64,000 nucleotides of DNA, from NCBI GenBank assembly GCA_038040445.1, contig JBBPIG010000003.1, positions 62,001 through 126,000 of the forward strand, given 5' to 3'. This document shows, piece by piece, positions 8,927-17,797 of the stretch. The notes under the pieces were generated by a model, which was not told the origin of the DNA, did no database searches, and saw nothing but the letters and a program-made list of their open reading frames with translations. Position 1 is the stretch's first letter. Each line of letters begins with the position of its first letter. Source of the DNA: Acidobacteriota bacterium. Lineage in GTDB: Bacteria > Acidobacteriota > Blastocatellia > UBA7656. The translations under genes were made by a program, and so were the position numbers.

Positions 8927-10375
8927 ATGGCAGTGAATATTCTGATCCCGACCGCGCTGCGCAACTTCGCCGGCGGCAGCGATACGGTGGCGGTCGAGGC
9001 CAACACAGTTGGCGGCGCCCTCGACGCGTTGACCAGCAAGTATCCCGACCTTAAGAAGCACCTCTACAGCGAGGAAGGACAACTGCGGCACTTCGTCAAC
9101 ATCTACGTCAACGACGAAGACATTCGCTACGCGGAGAAGGGCGCGACGCCGATCAAGGACGGCGACTCCTTGAGCATAGTGCCGTCGATTGCCGGAGGTG
9201 TGGCGGTGATCGAAGAAGGAGCCGCGAACGCGGTCGAGCTGGATCGCGATGAGATACTGCGCTACAGCCGGCACTTAATCATGCCCGAGGTCGCCTTGGA
9301 AGGGCAGAAGAAGCTCAAGGCCGCGAAGGTGCTGTGCATAGGCGCAGGCGGACTCGGCTCGCCGCTTGCGCTGTATCTGGCTGCCGCAGGAGTTGGGCGC
9401 ATGGGCATCGTCGATTTCGACGTGGTCGATTTCACCAATCTTCAGAGGCAGATCATCCATTCAACAGCGAACGTCGGCCGGTCGAAGCTCGACTCCGCGA
9501 AGGAGCGGATCGCCGAAATCAATCCTTACGTGCGAGTGGATACCTACGAGGTAGCGCTCACCTCCGAGAACGCGTTGGAGCTTTTTTCAGGCTACGACAT
9601 CATCGTCGATGGCACCGATAACTTTCCGACACGTTATCTCGTCAACGACGCTTGTGTGCTCATGGGCAAGCCGAATGTGTACGGCTCAATCTTCCGGTTC
9701 GAAGGTCAGGCGACGGTGTTCTACGCTAAGGAAGGCCCCTGCTATCGCTGTTTGTATCCCGAGCCGCCTCCGCCGGGGCTTGTGCCGAGCTGCGCCGAAG
9801 GCGGCGTGCTCGGAGTGTTGCCGGGCATTATCGGTGTGATTCAAGCGATCGAAACAGTCAAGCTCATATTAGGCAAAGGCGATTCGTTGATCGGGCGGTT
9901 GATGCTGTTCGATGCGTTGAAGATGAAGTTCCGCGAGCTTAAGCTGCGCAAGAATCCCGAGTGCCCGATCTGTGGCGTCAATCCTACTATTCACGCATTG
10001 ATCGACTACAACGAGTTTTGCGGAGTGACTCATCAGCCGCAGGTCGAGGTTGGCGCGGACTTCGAGATCACACCGGTTGAGCTGAAAGCCAAGATGGACG
10101 GCGGCGAGGACTTCGTGCTCGTAGATGTGCGCGAACCGGAAGAGTACGCGATATGCCGGATACCCGGCGCGAAGCTGATCCCAAAAGCCACTGTGCCCGA
10201 ACGGCTGCACGAGTTGTCCACCGCCGATGAAATCGTAGTGCATTGCCGAAGCGGAGTCCGCAGCGGACAAGTGGTCGAGCTTATGAAGCAAGCGGGTTAT
10301 CGTAAGGTCAAGAACCTGGTCGGCGGCATCTTGCGTTGGTCTGATGATGTGGATCCGACTGTGCCGAAGTATTGA
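8927..10375 (+). CDS. Fused CysO/MoaD-like sulfur carrier, MoeZ-type E1 adenylyltransferase and rhodanese
   Basis: The start at ATG 8927 is fixed by GGAAGGAGA just upstream and by the first domain beginning at residue 1. Residues 1-91 form a ubiquitin-like sulfur carrier (MAVNILIPTALR start, DGDSLSIVPSIAGG end). Residues ~105-350 are a MoeB/ThiF E1 domain: GAGGLGSP (139-146) binds ATP, Asp229 lies in DGTDN, Cys272/Cys275 and Cys346/Cys349 bind zinc, and Cys289 is the likely catalytic Cys. Residues ~380-482 are a rhodanese with CRSGVR and active Cys440. Normally the carrier's Gly-Gly is its free C-terminus; here Gly90-Gly91 leads into a linker. The carrier must be cut free, or the junction is not used in the standard way. 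Confidence 0.92.
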   Translation: MAVNILIPTALRNFAGGSDTVAVEANTVGGALDALTSKYPDLKKHLYSEEGQLRHFVNIYVNDEDIRYAEKGATPIKDGDSLSIVPSIAGGVAVIEEGAANAVELDRDEILRYSRHLIMPEVALEGQKKLKAAKVLCIGAGGLGSPLALYLAAAGVGRMGIVDFDVVDFTNLQRQIIHSTANVGRSKLDSAKERIAEINPYVRVDTYEVALTSENALELFSGYDIIVDGTDNFPTRYLVNDACVLMGKPNVYGSIFRFEGQATVFYAKEGPCYRCLYPEPPPPGLVPSCAEGGVLGVLPGIIGVIQAIETVKLILGKGDSLIGRLMLFDALKMKFRELKLRKNPECPICGVNPTIHALIDYNEFCGVTHQPQVEVGADFEITPVELKAKMDGGEDFVLVDVREPEEYAICRIPGAKLIPKATVPERLHELSTADEIVVHCRSGVRSGQVVELMKQAGYRKVKNLVGGILRWSDDVDPTVPKY

Positions 10376-10402
10376 GATCGCTACTTTGACTCGAGTGACT
10401 GG

Positions 10403-10816
10403 ATGAACCGAAATGACTTGATAGGACTCGCTCGCACTCGGCTCAGAGAAGCGAAGTCCCTATTGGATAGCGATCACCACGCGGGTGCTTACTACCTGGC
10501 CGGCTACGTAGTAGAATGTGCGTTGAAAGCCTGTATTGCGAAGGAGACAAAGCGGCACGACTTCCCGGATAAGAGTAAGGTGAACGCAAGTTGGACTCAC
10601 CAACTTACGCGTTTGGTCGACACCGCAGGGTTGTCTGCCTCGCTTGATGCAGAGAGCAAAATCGATCCAAAGTTCGCTTGGTGCTGGGGCGTGGTCAAAG
10701 AATGGACTGAAGAAAGCCGCTACATTACTGTGAGCGAGAAACAGGCGCGCGATCTCTTAACTGCGATCACTGATAGCAGGCACGGAGTACTAAAGTGGTT
10801 AAGACGTTATTGGTAG
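10403..10816 (+). CDS. HEPN-domain protein
   Basis: The 137-residue protein has the helical HEPN signature: an AREAK-like first helix followed by AGAYYLAGYVVECALKACIA (residues ~28-47), the most conserved stretch of the fold. HEPN proteins are often RNases or toxins and are usually paired with a nucleotidyltransferase antitoxin. Here no MNT gene is present. The next gene begins 22 bases before this one ends, so the two are translated together. A clear R-x4-6-H RNase motif is not evident, so catalytic activity is uncertain. The AT content is higher than in the neighbouring sulfur genes. Confidence 0.7.
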   Translation: MNRNDLIGLARTRLREAKSLLDSDHHAGAYYLAGYVVECALKACIAKETKRHDFPDKSKVNASWTHQLTRLVDTAGLSASLDAESKIDPKFAWCWGVVKEWTEESRYITVSEKQARDLLTAITDSRHGVLKWLRRYW

Positions 10817-11238
10817 AGCAGGACTTGAAGGAAGGAAGACGACTTCTCGAACGCCTCGCTTGCAAGGAGGCAGAGGTCGAGCTTGCTTGGGGTAAGCACC
10901 GGGCAGCCTTTGTGGGTCGTTCCGACGTGCGAGTACGAGCAGCTTTCTGGTGGTATTTTCCCGAGTCGCAGGAATGGCGTCTCGTAATCGCTACCCCTCT
11001 CGTTGATGAAGTCGGTCCGCTGTCTGCCTATGGGCGCGTCCAAGCAGAACTCAGCGTGATCAGCCCCCCTCTCACTCTATCACTTCAGAACATTTCGCTA
11101 ATCAGCCCCAAAGACGAACGCGTTAAGGCCTTCAAGAAACAATTGAAGATTGCGCCCGACCCGGTCGGTGTGCGATTCACGCGTAGCGCGCTGAACGGAA
11201 CCTACATCGAAGATGCTTACGTCTACAGACTGGACTGA
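10795..11238 (+). CDS. Conserved hypothetical protein coupled to HEPN gene
   Basis: This 147-residue protein starts at GTG 10795 inside the HEPN gene, in another frame. I recognise the pattern from many HEPN neighbours: an N-terminal helix with GRRLLERL, a strand AAFWWYFPESQEWRLVIATP, a GPLSAYGRVQ helix, and a C-terminal segment rich in small residues ending in GTYIEDAYVYRL. The function is not known to me. The tight overlap implies a functional pair, perhaps a toxin-antitoxin module in which this protein replaces the usual nucleotidyltransferase partner. Confidence 0.65.
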   Translation: MVKTLLVEQDLKEGRRLLERLACKEAEVELAWGKHRAAFVGRSDVRVRAAFWWYFPESQEWRLVIATPLVDEVGPLSAYGRVQAELSVISPPLTLSLQNISLISPKDERVKAFKKQLKIAPDPVGVRFTRSALNGTYIEDAYVYRLD

Positions 11239-11327
11239 ACCGTGGTGTTCTATTAGAGAACACGCCCTGAACACGCGGTGTGTGGAGAAAAGTCTTTGGC
11301 TTATGCCGAGCAAGCTAATCCGTTCAG

Positions 11328-12830
11328 ATGGACTCACGGAGATTCGAAGACATGAGGGGATCGCCCGCTCTTCCCGCCAAGGTAGCAGATCAGCTTAAGC
11401 GTCTGCTCGGCAAGCAGTTCGTGCTTACCGAGCCCGATGAGTTATTCGTCTATGAAGCTGACGCGCTCACCATTCATAAGCACCTTCCTTCCGCCGTAGT
11501 CATTCCGGGAACCGCCGAAGAAGTAGCCGCCGCGGTGAAGATACTCGCGGATGCGCAAATACCCTTCACACCGCGAGGCGCGGGCACCGGGTTGTCCGGA
11601 GGCGCGCTGTCACTTTCGGGCTCGGTGATCTTCGAGTTGGCCCGGCTCAACAAGATCCTAAAGATCGATTATGAGAACCGTCTCGCTGTTGTCGAGACCG
11701 GGGTGATCAATATTCACCTGTCGCAAGCAACGTCGTCGCACGGATATCACTATGCGCCGGACCCTTCGAGTCAGATGGCATGCACGATCGGGGGCAACGT
11801 CGCCGAGAACTCGGGCGGGCCTCATTGTCTGAAGTACGGGATGACTGTCAATCACGTGCTGGCGGTTGAAGTGGTGTTGCCTTCGGGCGAGATGGTGACG
11901 CTCGGCGGAGGCGGCGTTGACGCCCCGGGCTACGACTTGCTCGGTGTGTTCGTTGGTTCCGAAGGCACGTTCGGCATTGCGACTAAGGCGACTCTTAAGC
12001 TGACGAGGCTGGCGCAAGGCATCAAGACTCTGCTTGCGGAATTCATGACTGTGACCGACGCGAGCCGCAGCGTTTCCGAGATCATCGCAGGTGGAATACT
12101 GCCGGCAGCGCTCGAGATGATCGATCAAGCTACGATCCGGGCGATCGAGAATTCAATCTTCGCCGGCGGGTTCCCGACTGACGTCGCCGCGTTGCTGATC
12201 ATTGAGGTTGACGGGCTCAGCGCCGGACTTGAAGAAACGGCTGCGCGCGCGGTTGAGATCTGTCAGCGCAACAATGCTCGCGCGGTCCGCGTCGCGAAGG
12301 ACGCCGCCGAGCGCGACCGATTGTGGGCGGCTCGCAAGCGCGCTTTCGGGGCAATGGGCAGGATCAAAACCGACTTGATGGTGCAAGACGCAGTTATCCC
12401 GCGCTCGCGTTTGCCGGAGGTGCTCGATGAAATCTACCGCATCGCCGAGCGCTACAGCCTGACGGTCGCGAATGTGTTTCATGCGGGCGACGGCAATCTT
12501 CATCCGAACATCAGCTTCGACGGACGCGATCCGGACCAGGTTCGGCGTGTGGAAGGCGCGTCAAAAGAGATCATGCAGTTATGTGTGGGCGTGGGCGGCT
12601 CGATCACAGGCGAGCACGGCGTCGGAATGGACAAGATCGAATCCATGAGGTTGATTTTTTCGGAGAGCGACATGCAGCGGATGCTCGCGGTGAAGGACGT
12701 GTTCAATCCACACGGGCTCTGCAATCCGGGCAAGGTAATCCCGACATTCAAGACTTGCCGTTACTGCGGATTCGGGATGGAAGACTTCAGGCACAGGTTG
12801 CTCACGCCTCACGGAATGAGCGCCGGTTGA
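11328..12830 (+). CDS. glcD: Glycolate oxidase subunit GlcD (FAD-linked oxidase)
   Basis: The 500-residue protein has a PCMH-type FAD-binding domain (about residues 50-230) with PRGAGTGLSGGALS and NVAENSGGPHCLKYG, and a C-terminal FAD-linked oxidase domain with NVFHAGDGNLHP and GEHGVG. These are the hallmarks of GlcD and D-lactate dehydrogenase subunits, which oxidise glycolate to glyoxylate at the inner membrane and pass electrons to GlcF. An alternative ATG at 11352 would shorten it by 8 residues. glcE and glcF follow on the same strand, but two unrelated genes intervene. Confidence 0.92.
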   Translation: MDSRRFEDMRGSPALPAKVADQLKRLLGKQFVLTEPDELFVYEADALTIHKHLPSAVVIPGTAEEVAAAVKILADAQIPFTPRGAGTGLSGGALSLSGSVIFELARLNKILKIDYENRLAVVETGVINIHLSQATSSHGYHYAPDPSSQMACTIGGNVAENSGGPHCLKYGMTVNHVLAVEVVLPSGEMVTLGGGGVDAPGYDLLGVFVGSEGTFGIATKATLKLTRLAQGIKTLLAEFMTVTDASRSVSEIIAGGILPAALEMIDQATIRAIENSIFAGGFPTDVAALLIIEVDGLSAGLEETAARAVEICQRNNARAVRVAKDAAERDRLWAARKRAFGAMGRIKTDLMVQDAVIPRSRLPEVLDEIYRIAERYSLTVANVFHAGDGNLHPNISFDGRDPDQVRRVEGASKEIMQLCVGVGGSITGEHGVGMDKIESMRLIFSESDMQRMLAVKDVFNPHGLCNPGKVIPTFKTCRYCGFGMEDFRHRLLTPHGMSAG

Positions 12831-12848
12831 GCATCTGCTGGTTTCGGA

Positions 12849-13517
12849 TCATTGAGGCGGGTGATGGTGCTCGCGTACCCATTCACGAAAGGCACTTGCT
12901 ACCTTTCGCTCTCCTTCCTTAAGTCCACGTGCTATGAACTCAGAAAGAACGTGGGCCGTGACAAACGGGAACGCGCGGCTGATGGGCGACTCCTCGTAGC
13001 GGTCACCGGCCAAAAGATGGATTCTCAGTTGGCGCCGAGCCAGCCGCCAAATCTCCGGCACACCGAGCGCAGCGTAGATTGCAAACCGATCCAGCGACGA
13101 ACTCGTCCAATCGATTTCCACCACAAGGTCCGGCGGGGGATCGTGCGTCAAGTTTAGGTCCTCTTTGCCGATGACAAGCGCAGCGTTCTGGATGTAAAAG
13201 CAGTCGTCAGGTTCGGCGCCCGCGGCTCGAATCTCCTTTCTGAGAGTAGTCGAGCCAAGCGATTCGACGTCGATATCCAGTTCATCTCTCAGGGCGGTGA
13301 CGAGAGTATGGATAACGCTCTTTGGTTTTTCATGCGTAGATGCTGGGGCCATGATTTCCATCCTCCCGTTGTCGTAGAAGATGCGGACTGCATAGCCTTC
13401 ACCCAGATCAGCAAGCAGATTTTCGTACTCTTCCCAAGGCACGTCGTCGATGCGCAGCACTGCTCCGGCTGGCAGGTGCGCGATGGCTGCGAGGTAATCG
13501 GTAGTTGCGGCACTCAT
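12849..13517 (-). CDS. Uma2-family (DUF820) restriction-endonuclease-fold protein
   Basis: The 222-residue protein has the Uma2 plan: an N-terminal helix-turn region with a VPWEEYENLLADLGE segment, a core with PDLVVEIDWTSSSLDRFAIYA (~130-150) holding the acidic residues of a PD-(D/E)xK fold, and the GVPEIWRL motif that defines the family. The usual catalytic Lys after the acidic pair is not obvious, as in many members. Function is unknown; such genes are often multicopy in filamentous and soil bacteria. It is inserted on the opposite strand between glcD and the FHA gene. Confidence 0.85.
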   Translation of the reverse strand: MSAATTDYLAAIAHLPAGAVLRIDDVPWEEYENLLADLGEGYAVRIFYDNGRMEIMAPASTHEKPKSVIHTLVTALRDELDIDVESLGSTTLRKEIRAAGAEPDDCFYIQNAALVIGKEDLNLTHDPPPDLVVEIDWTSSSLDRFAIYAALGVPEIWRLARRQLRIHLLAGDRYEESPISRAFPFVTAHVLSEFIARGLKEGERKVASAFREWVREHHHPPQ

Positions 13518-13684
13518 AGAGAAGGCTCCCTTCTCACTTTGCGATGCCGAAATGCTACCATAGCTTCGACTGCGCGAGGAATCGACTTTGCAATCTATCC
13601 GCGGCCATTGCGGGCGATCCGCGCTTTCGAGTAAGCTTCGGTTGCGCCAAATCTGTAAATCACTTCTGCGTGGCGCTCAACGCA

Positions 13685-14470
13685 ATGGCTTCTCTAAGAT
13701 TTGAAACGGGACCGCGGACCGGCGAAAAGGTACTGCTCGACAAGGACAAGTTCACCTTCGGCCGAGGCAAGTCGTGCGATTGTATCCTCGCTCATCCAAC
13801 TGTTTCGCGCGAACACTTCTACCTCGAGCGCAACAACGGCAAGCTGTTTCTCGTGGACCAGGGCAGTGAGAACGGCACGCTCGCCAACGCCGAGCGGATA
13901 TCGTGGATTGAGTTGGAGGATGGCGATTCAATCCAGGCGGGACCGTTTAAGCTGGTGGTTGAAATGGCCGAGGCGCGAACTGATACCGTGGAATTGCCGG
14001 ACGAATTGCCGAATAGGGACGCACGGCCGAAAGAGAGCGCTACAACTGTCGAGCCATTATCTCGCGATGCTACCACCTCAAGACTATATGCTCCTCAGTA
14101 CCTGCGGGGCATCGAGCACTTCAACGCGGGCCGCTACTTTGATGCCCACGAGGTATGGGAGGAAATCTGGCTTCACTCTTCGGGCGATACAAAAGTGTTC
14201 TATCAGATGCTGATTCAGGCAGCGGTCGGTTTGCATCATTACGAGCGAGGCAACGCGCGAGGCGCTCGCGGAATGCATAGCAACGTTGTTGAGAAGCTCA
14301 GCCGGCTGCCCTCGGTTTTCATGTCGCTCGATCTCGTTGAGTTTTCTCGCAGCTTCAACGCTTCGCTTGCCGACTTGATCGAGCGCGACAACGAAGCCGC
14401 TCCTTCACCCGATAACCCTCGGCCGCGGATTCGGCTTCTCTCGCTGGATAAGGCAGACTGGGGCCTCTGA
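13685..14470 (+). CDS. FHA domain fused to DUF309
   Basis: I chose ATG 13685, where the FHA domain begins; a longer upstream frame adds unlikely residues. Residues 1-~95 are an FHA domain with FGRGKSCDCIL, SREHFYLE and SENGT, the phosphothreonine-binding loops. A linker rich in Glu, Pro and Thr follows. From about residue 138 the protein is a DUF309 helical domain: GIEHFNAGRYFDAHEVWEEI and AAVGLHHYERGNARGA. The FHA half suggests recruitment by Ser/Thr phosphorylation. DUF309 has no known activity. The gene ends 7 bases before glcE and is probably in the same transcript. Confidence 0.85.
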   Translation: MASLRFETGPRTGEKVLLDKDKFTFGRGKSCDCILAHPTVSREHFYLERNNGKLFLVDQGSENGTLANAERISWIELEDGDSIQAGPFKLVVEMAEARTDTVELPDELPNRDARPKESATTVEPLSRDATTSRLYAPQYLRGIEHFNAGRYFDAHEVWEEIWLHSSGDTKVFYQMLIQAAVGLHHYERGNARGARGMHSNVVEKLSRLPSVFMSLDLVEFSRSFNASLADLIERDNEAAPSPDNPRPRIRLLSLDKADWGL

Positions 14471-14477
14471 ATCTCGG

Positions 14478-15758
14478 ATGACCGAAAGACGAACAGAGCT
14501 TGCCAGATCTATCGAGTCCATCGTTGGCGGCGATCACCTGACGGAAGACCCCGAGTTCCAAATTGACGGATTGAGCCCAAAGCTGATTGCTCGACCCGGG
14601 TCAGCGGAAGAAGTAGCCGCGTGTTTGAGGGTTTGCTCGGAGTCTGCCGCTGCGGTCGTGCCAGCCGGGCGGATGAGCTGGCTTCAGTGCGGCAATCCGC
14701 TCAAACGTGCGGACGTTTTGTTGAGCCTCGACCGGATGCGGCGGATCGTCCAGTACAGCCCGCCCGACCTTACAGCTACAGTTGAAGCGGGACTCACGCT
14801 CGGCGAGCTCAACGCCGTGTCGGTGCGAGAACGTCAATGGCTGCCACTTGACCCGCCCGGCTTCAGGTCGGCGTCGCTCGGAGCCATAGCGGCGTGCAAT
14901 TCAAGCGGCGCGCTTAGAATAGGATTCGGCACACCGCGAGATTATGTGATTGGTCTGAGGCTCGCGCACGCCGATGGCGCCCAGAGCAAATCGGGCGGCC
15001 AGGTAGTCAAGAACGTGGCGGGTTACGATATGAACAAGCTTTACGTCGGCAGCTACGGGACGTTGGCGGTCATAACCGAGCTTACCTTCAAACTTCGCCC
15101 GCTGGCCGAGCGCAGTTCGACTATGATGATCACCTCGAAGAACCGCGGCCCGCTCTTTCAGCTTGCAACGAGGGTGTTAGCCTCAGAGCTTCAGCCGGCG
15201 TCTGTTGTTCTTACGAGGCGGCTCTCTGCAGCGCTCGCGTCCAGCCGGCCCGATGATGCGTTGTTGATTCGATTCATCGACAGCGAACCGGCGGTTCAGC
15301 ATCAGGTTGATTGGGTAATGCGCTCGATTGACGACAGCTACCGGGGAACAGTGTTGAGCGCGGACGAAGCTGACTCAACATGGGCGGAGGTTGCTGACTT
15401 CGATCAACCGGCGATACGAGTGAAATTCAGCCTGCCGTTATCAGCGGTGGCCGCCGAGTTCGAAAAGGCTTTTGCGGCTCATCCAGAGTGCGTTGCTGCC
15501 GCTGACATTGGCGCTGGTATAGTTCGAATGGCGTTTGACGCAGACGAGCAATCAGTTGTCGATCAGATCAAACTTCTTCGCGCGAGCGCGGTGGCGGTCA
15601 ACGGTACGCTGGTGATCGAGAGAGCGCCGGCAGAAGTAAGACGCGAAACAGATGCGTGGGGTGATGTCGGATCGACGGCCGGGCTTATGCGATTGATAAA
15701 AGCCAGGTTCGATCCACAGTCGTTGCTGAATCCGGGAAGGTTTGTCCTGGGGCTGTGA
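14478..15758 (+). CDS. glcE: Glycolate oxidase subunit GlcE
   Basis: The 426-residue protein has the FAD-binding PCMH domain of GlcE (RPGSAEEVAACLR, PAGRMSW, and GGQVVKNVAGYDMNKLYVGSYGT) and a shorter C-terminal part than GlcD, which is usual. It forms the membrane-associated glycolate oxidase with GlcD and GlcF. It starts 7 bases after the FHA-DUF309 gene and is followed 47 bases later by glcF. Its C-terminus ends with the family's FDPQSLLNPGRF motif. Confidence 0.92.
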   Translation: MTERRTELARSIESIVGGDHLTEDPEFQIDGLSPKLIARPGSAEEVAACLRVCSESAAAVVPAGRMSWLQCGNPLKRADVLLSLDRMRRIVQYSPPDLTATVEAGLTLGELNAVSVRERQWLPLDPPGFRSASLGAIAACNSSGALRIGFGTPRDYVIGLRLAHADGAQSKSGGQVVKNVAGYDMNKLYVGSYGTLAVITELTFKLRPLAERSSTMMITSKNRGPLFQLATRVLASELQPASVVLTRRLSAALASSRPDDALLIRFIDSEPAVQHQVDWVMRSIDDSYRGTVLSADEADSTWAEVADFDQPAIRVKFSLPLSAVAAEFEKAFAAHPECVAAADIGAGIVRMAFDADEQSVVDQIKLLRASAVAVNGTLVIERAPAEVRRETDAWGDVGSTAGLMRLIKARFDPQSLLNPGRFVLGL

Positions 15759-15805
15759 TCTGAAGGGGGAAGCGGTCGGGAAGCATCGCGACAACGATCG
15801 AGGAA

Positions 15806-17101
15806 ATGAAAACTCAGAAGTCACTTGCTTCGCTGCTCACGGCGAACACAGAAAGGCTGCTCACTTGTGTTCATTGTGGCCTGTGCCTGCCGGCGTGCCC
15901 GACGTACCGGCATCTCGGTGACGAGAATGATTCTCCGCGCGGGCGCATCTACCTTATGCGAGGAGTTGTCGAAGGCAAGATTGCTCTCGGAGACGCATTC
16001 ATCTCGCACATCGATCTCTGCTTGGGGTGTCGAGGGTGCGAGTCGGTGTGCCCTTCAGGCGTGCCTTACGGTCATTTGCTCGAAGCGGCGCGAGCTGAAG
16101 TGGCAAAAGAAAAAGCGGCGCGCGGCTCCTGGTCTGAAGCTGTGCTGCGGTTCGTGCTCGGCAAGGTGTTCACCCGGCCGTGGCTGCTACGCTCCGCACT
16201 GGCCGTAGCTCGCGGGTTTCGGGATAGCGGACTCGCGCGAGCAGCATTCAAGGCGAATCTGCTTCGTGGAAGACTTCGCTTCGCCCTCGCGCTCTTGCTC
16301 GCGAGCCGATCGCCTGTGGGCAGGATCAATTCGCGGCGCAAGGCACGGACAGACGTGATTGCAAAGGGTGCGACGCGCGTGGCAGTGCTTCGCGGTTGCG
16401 TGATGGAGGGACTCTTTCGCGAGACCAATCGTGCGACCGAGCGCGTGCTGGTTCGCAACGACTGCCAACTGGTAAGCGCGGATGGACAGATGTGCTGCGG
16501 CGCGCTGCACGCTCACGCGGGACAGCTTGAAATGGCCAGGCAACTTGCAAGAAGAAACATCGAGGTTTTTCTTAAGAGCGGCGCCGATCGAATCATCGTA
16601 AACGCTGCGGGCTGCGGGGCCGCGATGAAGGAGTACGCCGGCTTGCTCGCTGATGATCCCCTGTTTGCGGACCGCGCCGTAGAGTTCAGCTCCAAGGTCA
16701 GAGACGTTTCCGAGTTTCTGATCGAGGCCGGCATTCGGCCACCGGACGGGCACATAGGCCGGCGAGTGGCGTATGATGCGCCGTGTCATTTGATACACGC
16801 ACAGCGAATCGCTGAGGCGCCAATCGATTTGCTGCGTTCGATCCCGGGGATCACGCTTGTCCCACTGCGAGGCTTCGAAAGTTGTTGCGGAGGCGCCGGC
16901 ATTTACAACCTTCAACATTCAGAACTGAGCGGGGATATTCTTAAGGACAAGATCGCGCGCATAAGTGAGAGTGGCGCCGACACGGTCGTCACCGGGAATC
17001 CCGGATGCATTATGCAAATCGGCGCTGGAGTTTTGTTGAGCGGGTTAAACGTAGATGTGGTACATCCGATTGAATTGCTTGACGCGGCTTACCAGGAATA
17101 A
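15806..17101 (+). CDS. glcF: Glycolate oxidase iron-sulfur subunit GlcF
   Basis: The 431-residue protein has two N-terminal 4Fe-4S motifs, CVHCGLCLPACP (~22-33) and CLGCRGCESVCP (~72-83). They are followed by two CCG-type cysteine-rich domains; the second contains CCGGAGIYN and ends near GNPGCIMQI. GlcF accepts electrons from GlcD/E and passes them to quinone. The order glcD-glcE-glcF is conserved, though interrupted after glcD by the Uma2 and FHA genes. Confidence 0.93.
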   Translation: MKTQKSLASLLTANTERLLTCVHCGLCLPACPTYRHLGDENDSPRGRIYLMRGVVEGKIALGDAFISHIDLCLGCRGCESVCPSGVPYGHLLEAARAEVAKEKAARGSWSEAVLRFVLGKVFTRPWLLRSALAVARGFRDSGLARAAFKANLLRGRLRFALALLLASRSPVGRINSRRKARTDVIAKGATRVAVLRGCVMEGLFRETNRATERVLVRNDCQLVSADGQMCCGALHAHAGQLEMARQLARRNIEVFLKSGADRIIVNAAGCGAAMKEYAGLLADDPLFADRAVEFSSKVRDVSEFLIEAGIRPPDGHIGRRVAYDAPCHLIHAQRIAEAPIDLLRSIPGITLVPLRGFESCCGGAGIYNLQHSELSGDILKDKIARISESGADTVVTGNPGCIMQIGAGVLLSGLNVDVVHPIELLDAAYQE

Positions 17102-17125
17102 CGCAAGGCTTGGGAGTTTGATCCG

Positions 17126-17569
17126 ATGCGACGACGACTTGCAATTCGAATCTCTCTGCTGCTGTCGCTGCAGTTGACCCTTTGGCTGCCGTCCGGCGCC
17201 CAAGGCGCTCAATCGAACGGGTACGGTCCGGAGGTCAGGTCGTTTCTTGATTTGATGCGGCACGAAGAAGACGAGCTTGAGTTCCAGATCAAGAACAAAG
17301 AGATCTCGCGGCGGGAATACCTTCGATCAAAAACCAAAATCGCGATCCATCGACAGGCCGTGGTCGACCTGGTGAAGGAGACGGGCAATGACTACGTCCT
17401 TGAGCTTCACGTGGTTGCCGCTTCAGAGCTGGAACAGTTGATCGAAGATGGGACACGCGCGATAAAGGGCATCAAGCGAGGGGACAGCATCGCTAACAAG
17501 TGGCGCTATCTTGGAAGCATTCACAAAGGAGAGACGTTTTACGTTTTTGAGCGGCTGACAGTCAGGTGA
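17126..17569 (+). CDS. Small secreted protein of unknown function
   Basis: The 147-residue product has a signal peptide (basic start, hydrophobic stretch of about 15 residues, probable cut after AQGAQ near residue 28). The mature part has a charged helix (EEDELEFQIKNKEISRREYL) and then alternating strands ending in GETFYVFERLTVR. I recognise no family. It starts 25 bases after glcF and may be the last gene of that operon. Confidence 0.7.
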   Translation: MRRRLAIRISLLLSLQLTLWLPSGAQGAQSNGYGPEVRSFLDLMRHEEDELEFQIKNKEISRREYLRSKTKIAIHRQAVVDLVKETGNDYVLELHVVAASELEQLIEDGTRAIKGIKRGDSIANKWRYLGSIHKGETFYVFERLTVR

Positions 17570-17631
17570 GGAATGCCACGTCCGAGTGTGAGATTCCTTT
17601 TGTTTTGCTCTCTGGTGACGAAACGGAACTG

Positions 17632-17659
17632 TTGACTTTGGAGTAATCCTCGTTAGTAT
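17632..17659 (+). promoter_or_regulatory. Candidate sigma-70-type promoter upstream of pilT
   Basis: TTGACT (17632-17637) matches the -35 at 5 of 6 positions, and TAGTAT (17654-17659) is 16 bases downstream with 4 of 6 -10 matches. It lies about 140 bases before the pilT start, in a 228-base spacer with no gene. Confidence 0.4.
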
Positions 17660-17797
17660 CGTCGTGGTGCGTGAGCCTTCGACGGAACTCTGCCCCTAGC
17701 TCGTTTGAGCTTCTCACATTCCGCCCTTCAAATTCCTAAATGCCCCTGAGCGATCCTGTGGATTGCGGGTTTTGAGACACTCCGAGGATTCCCGACG

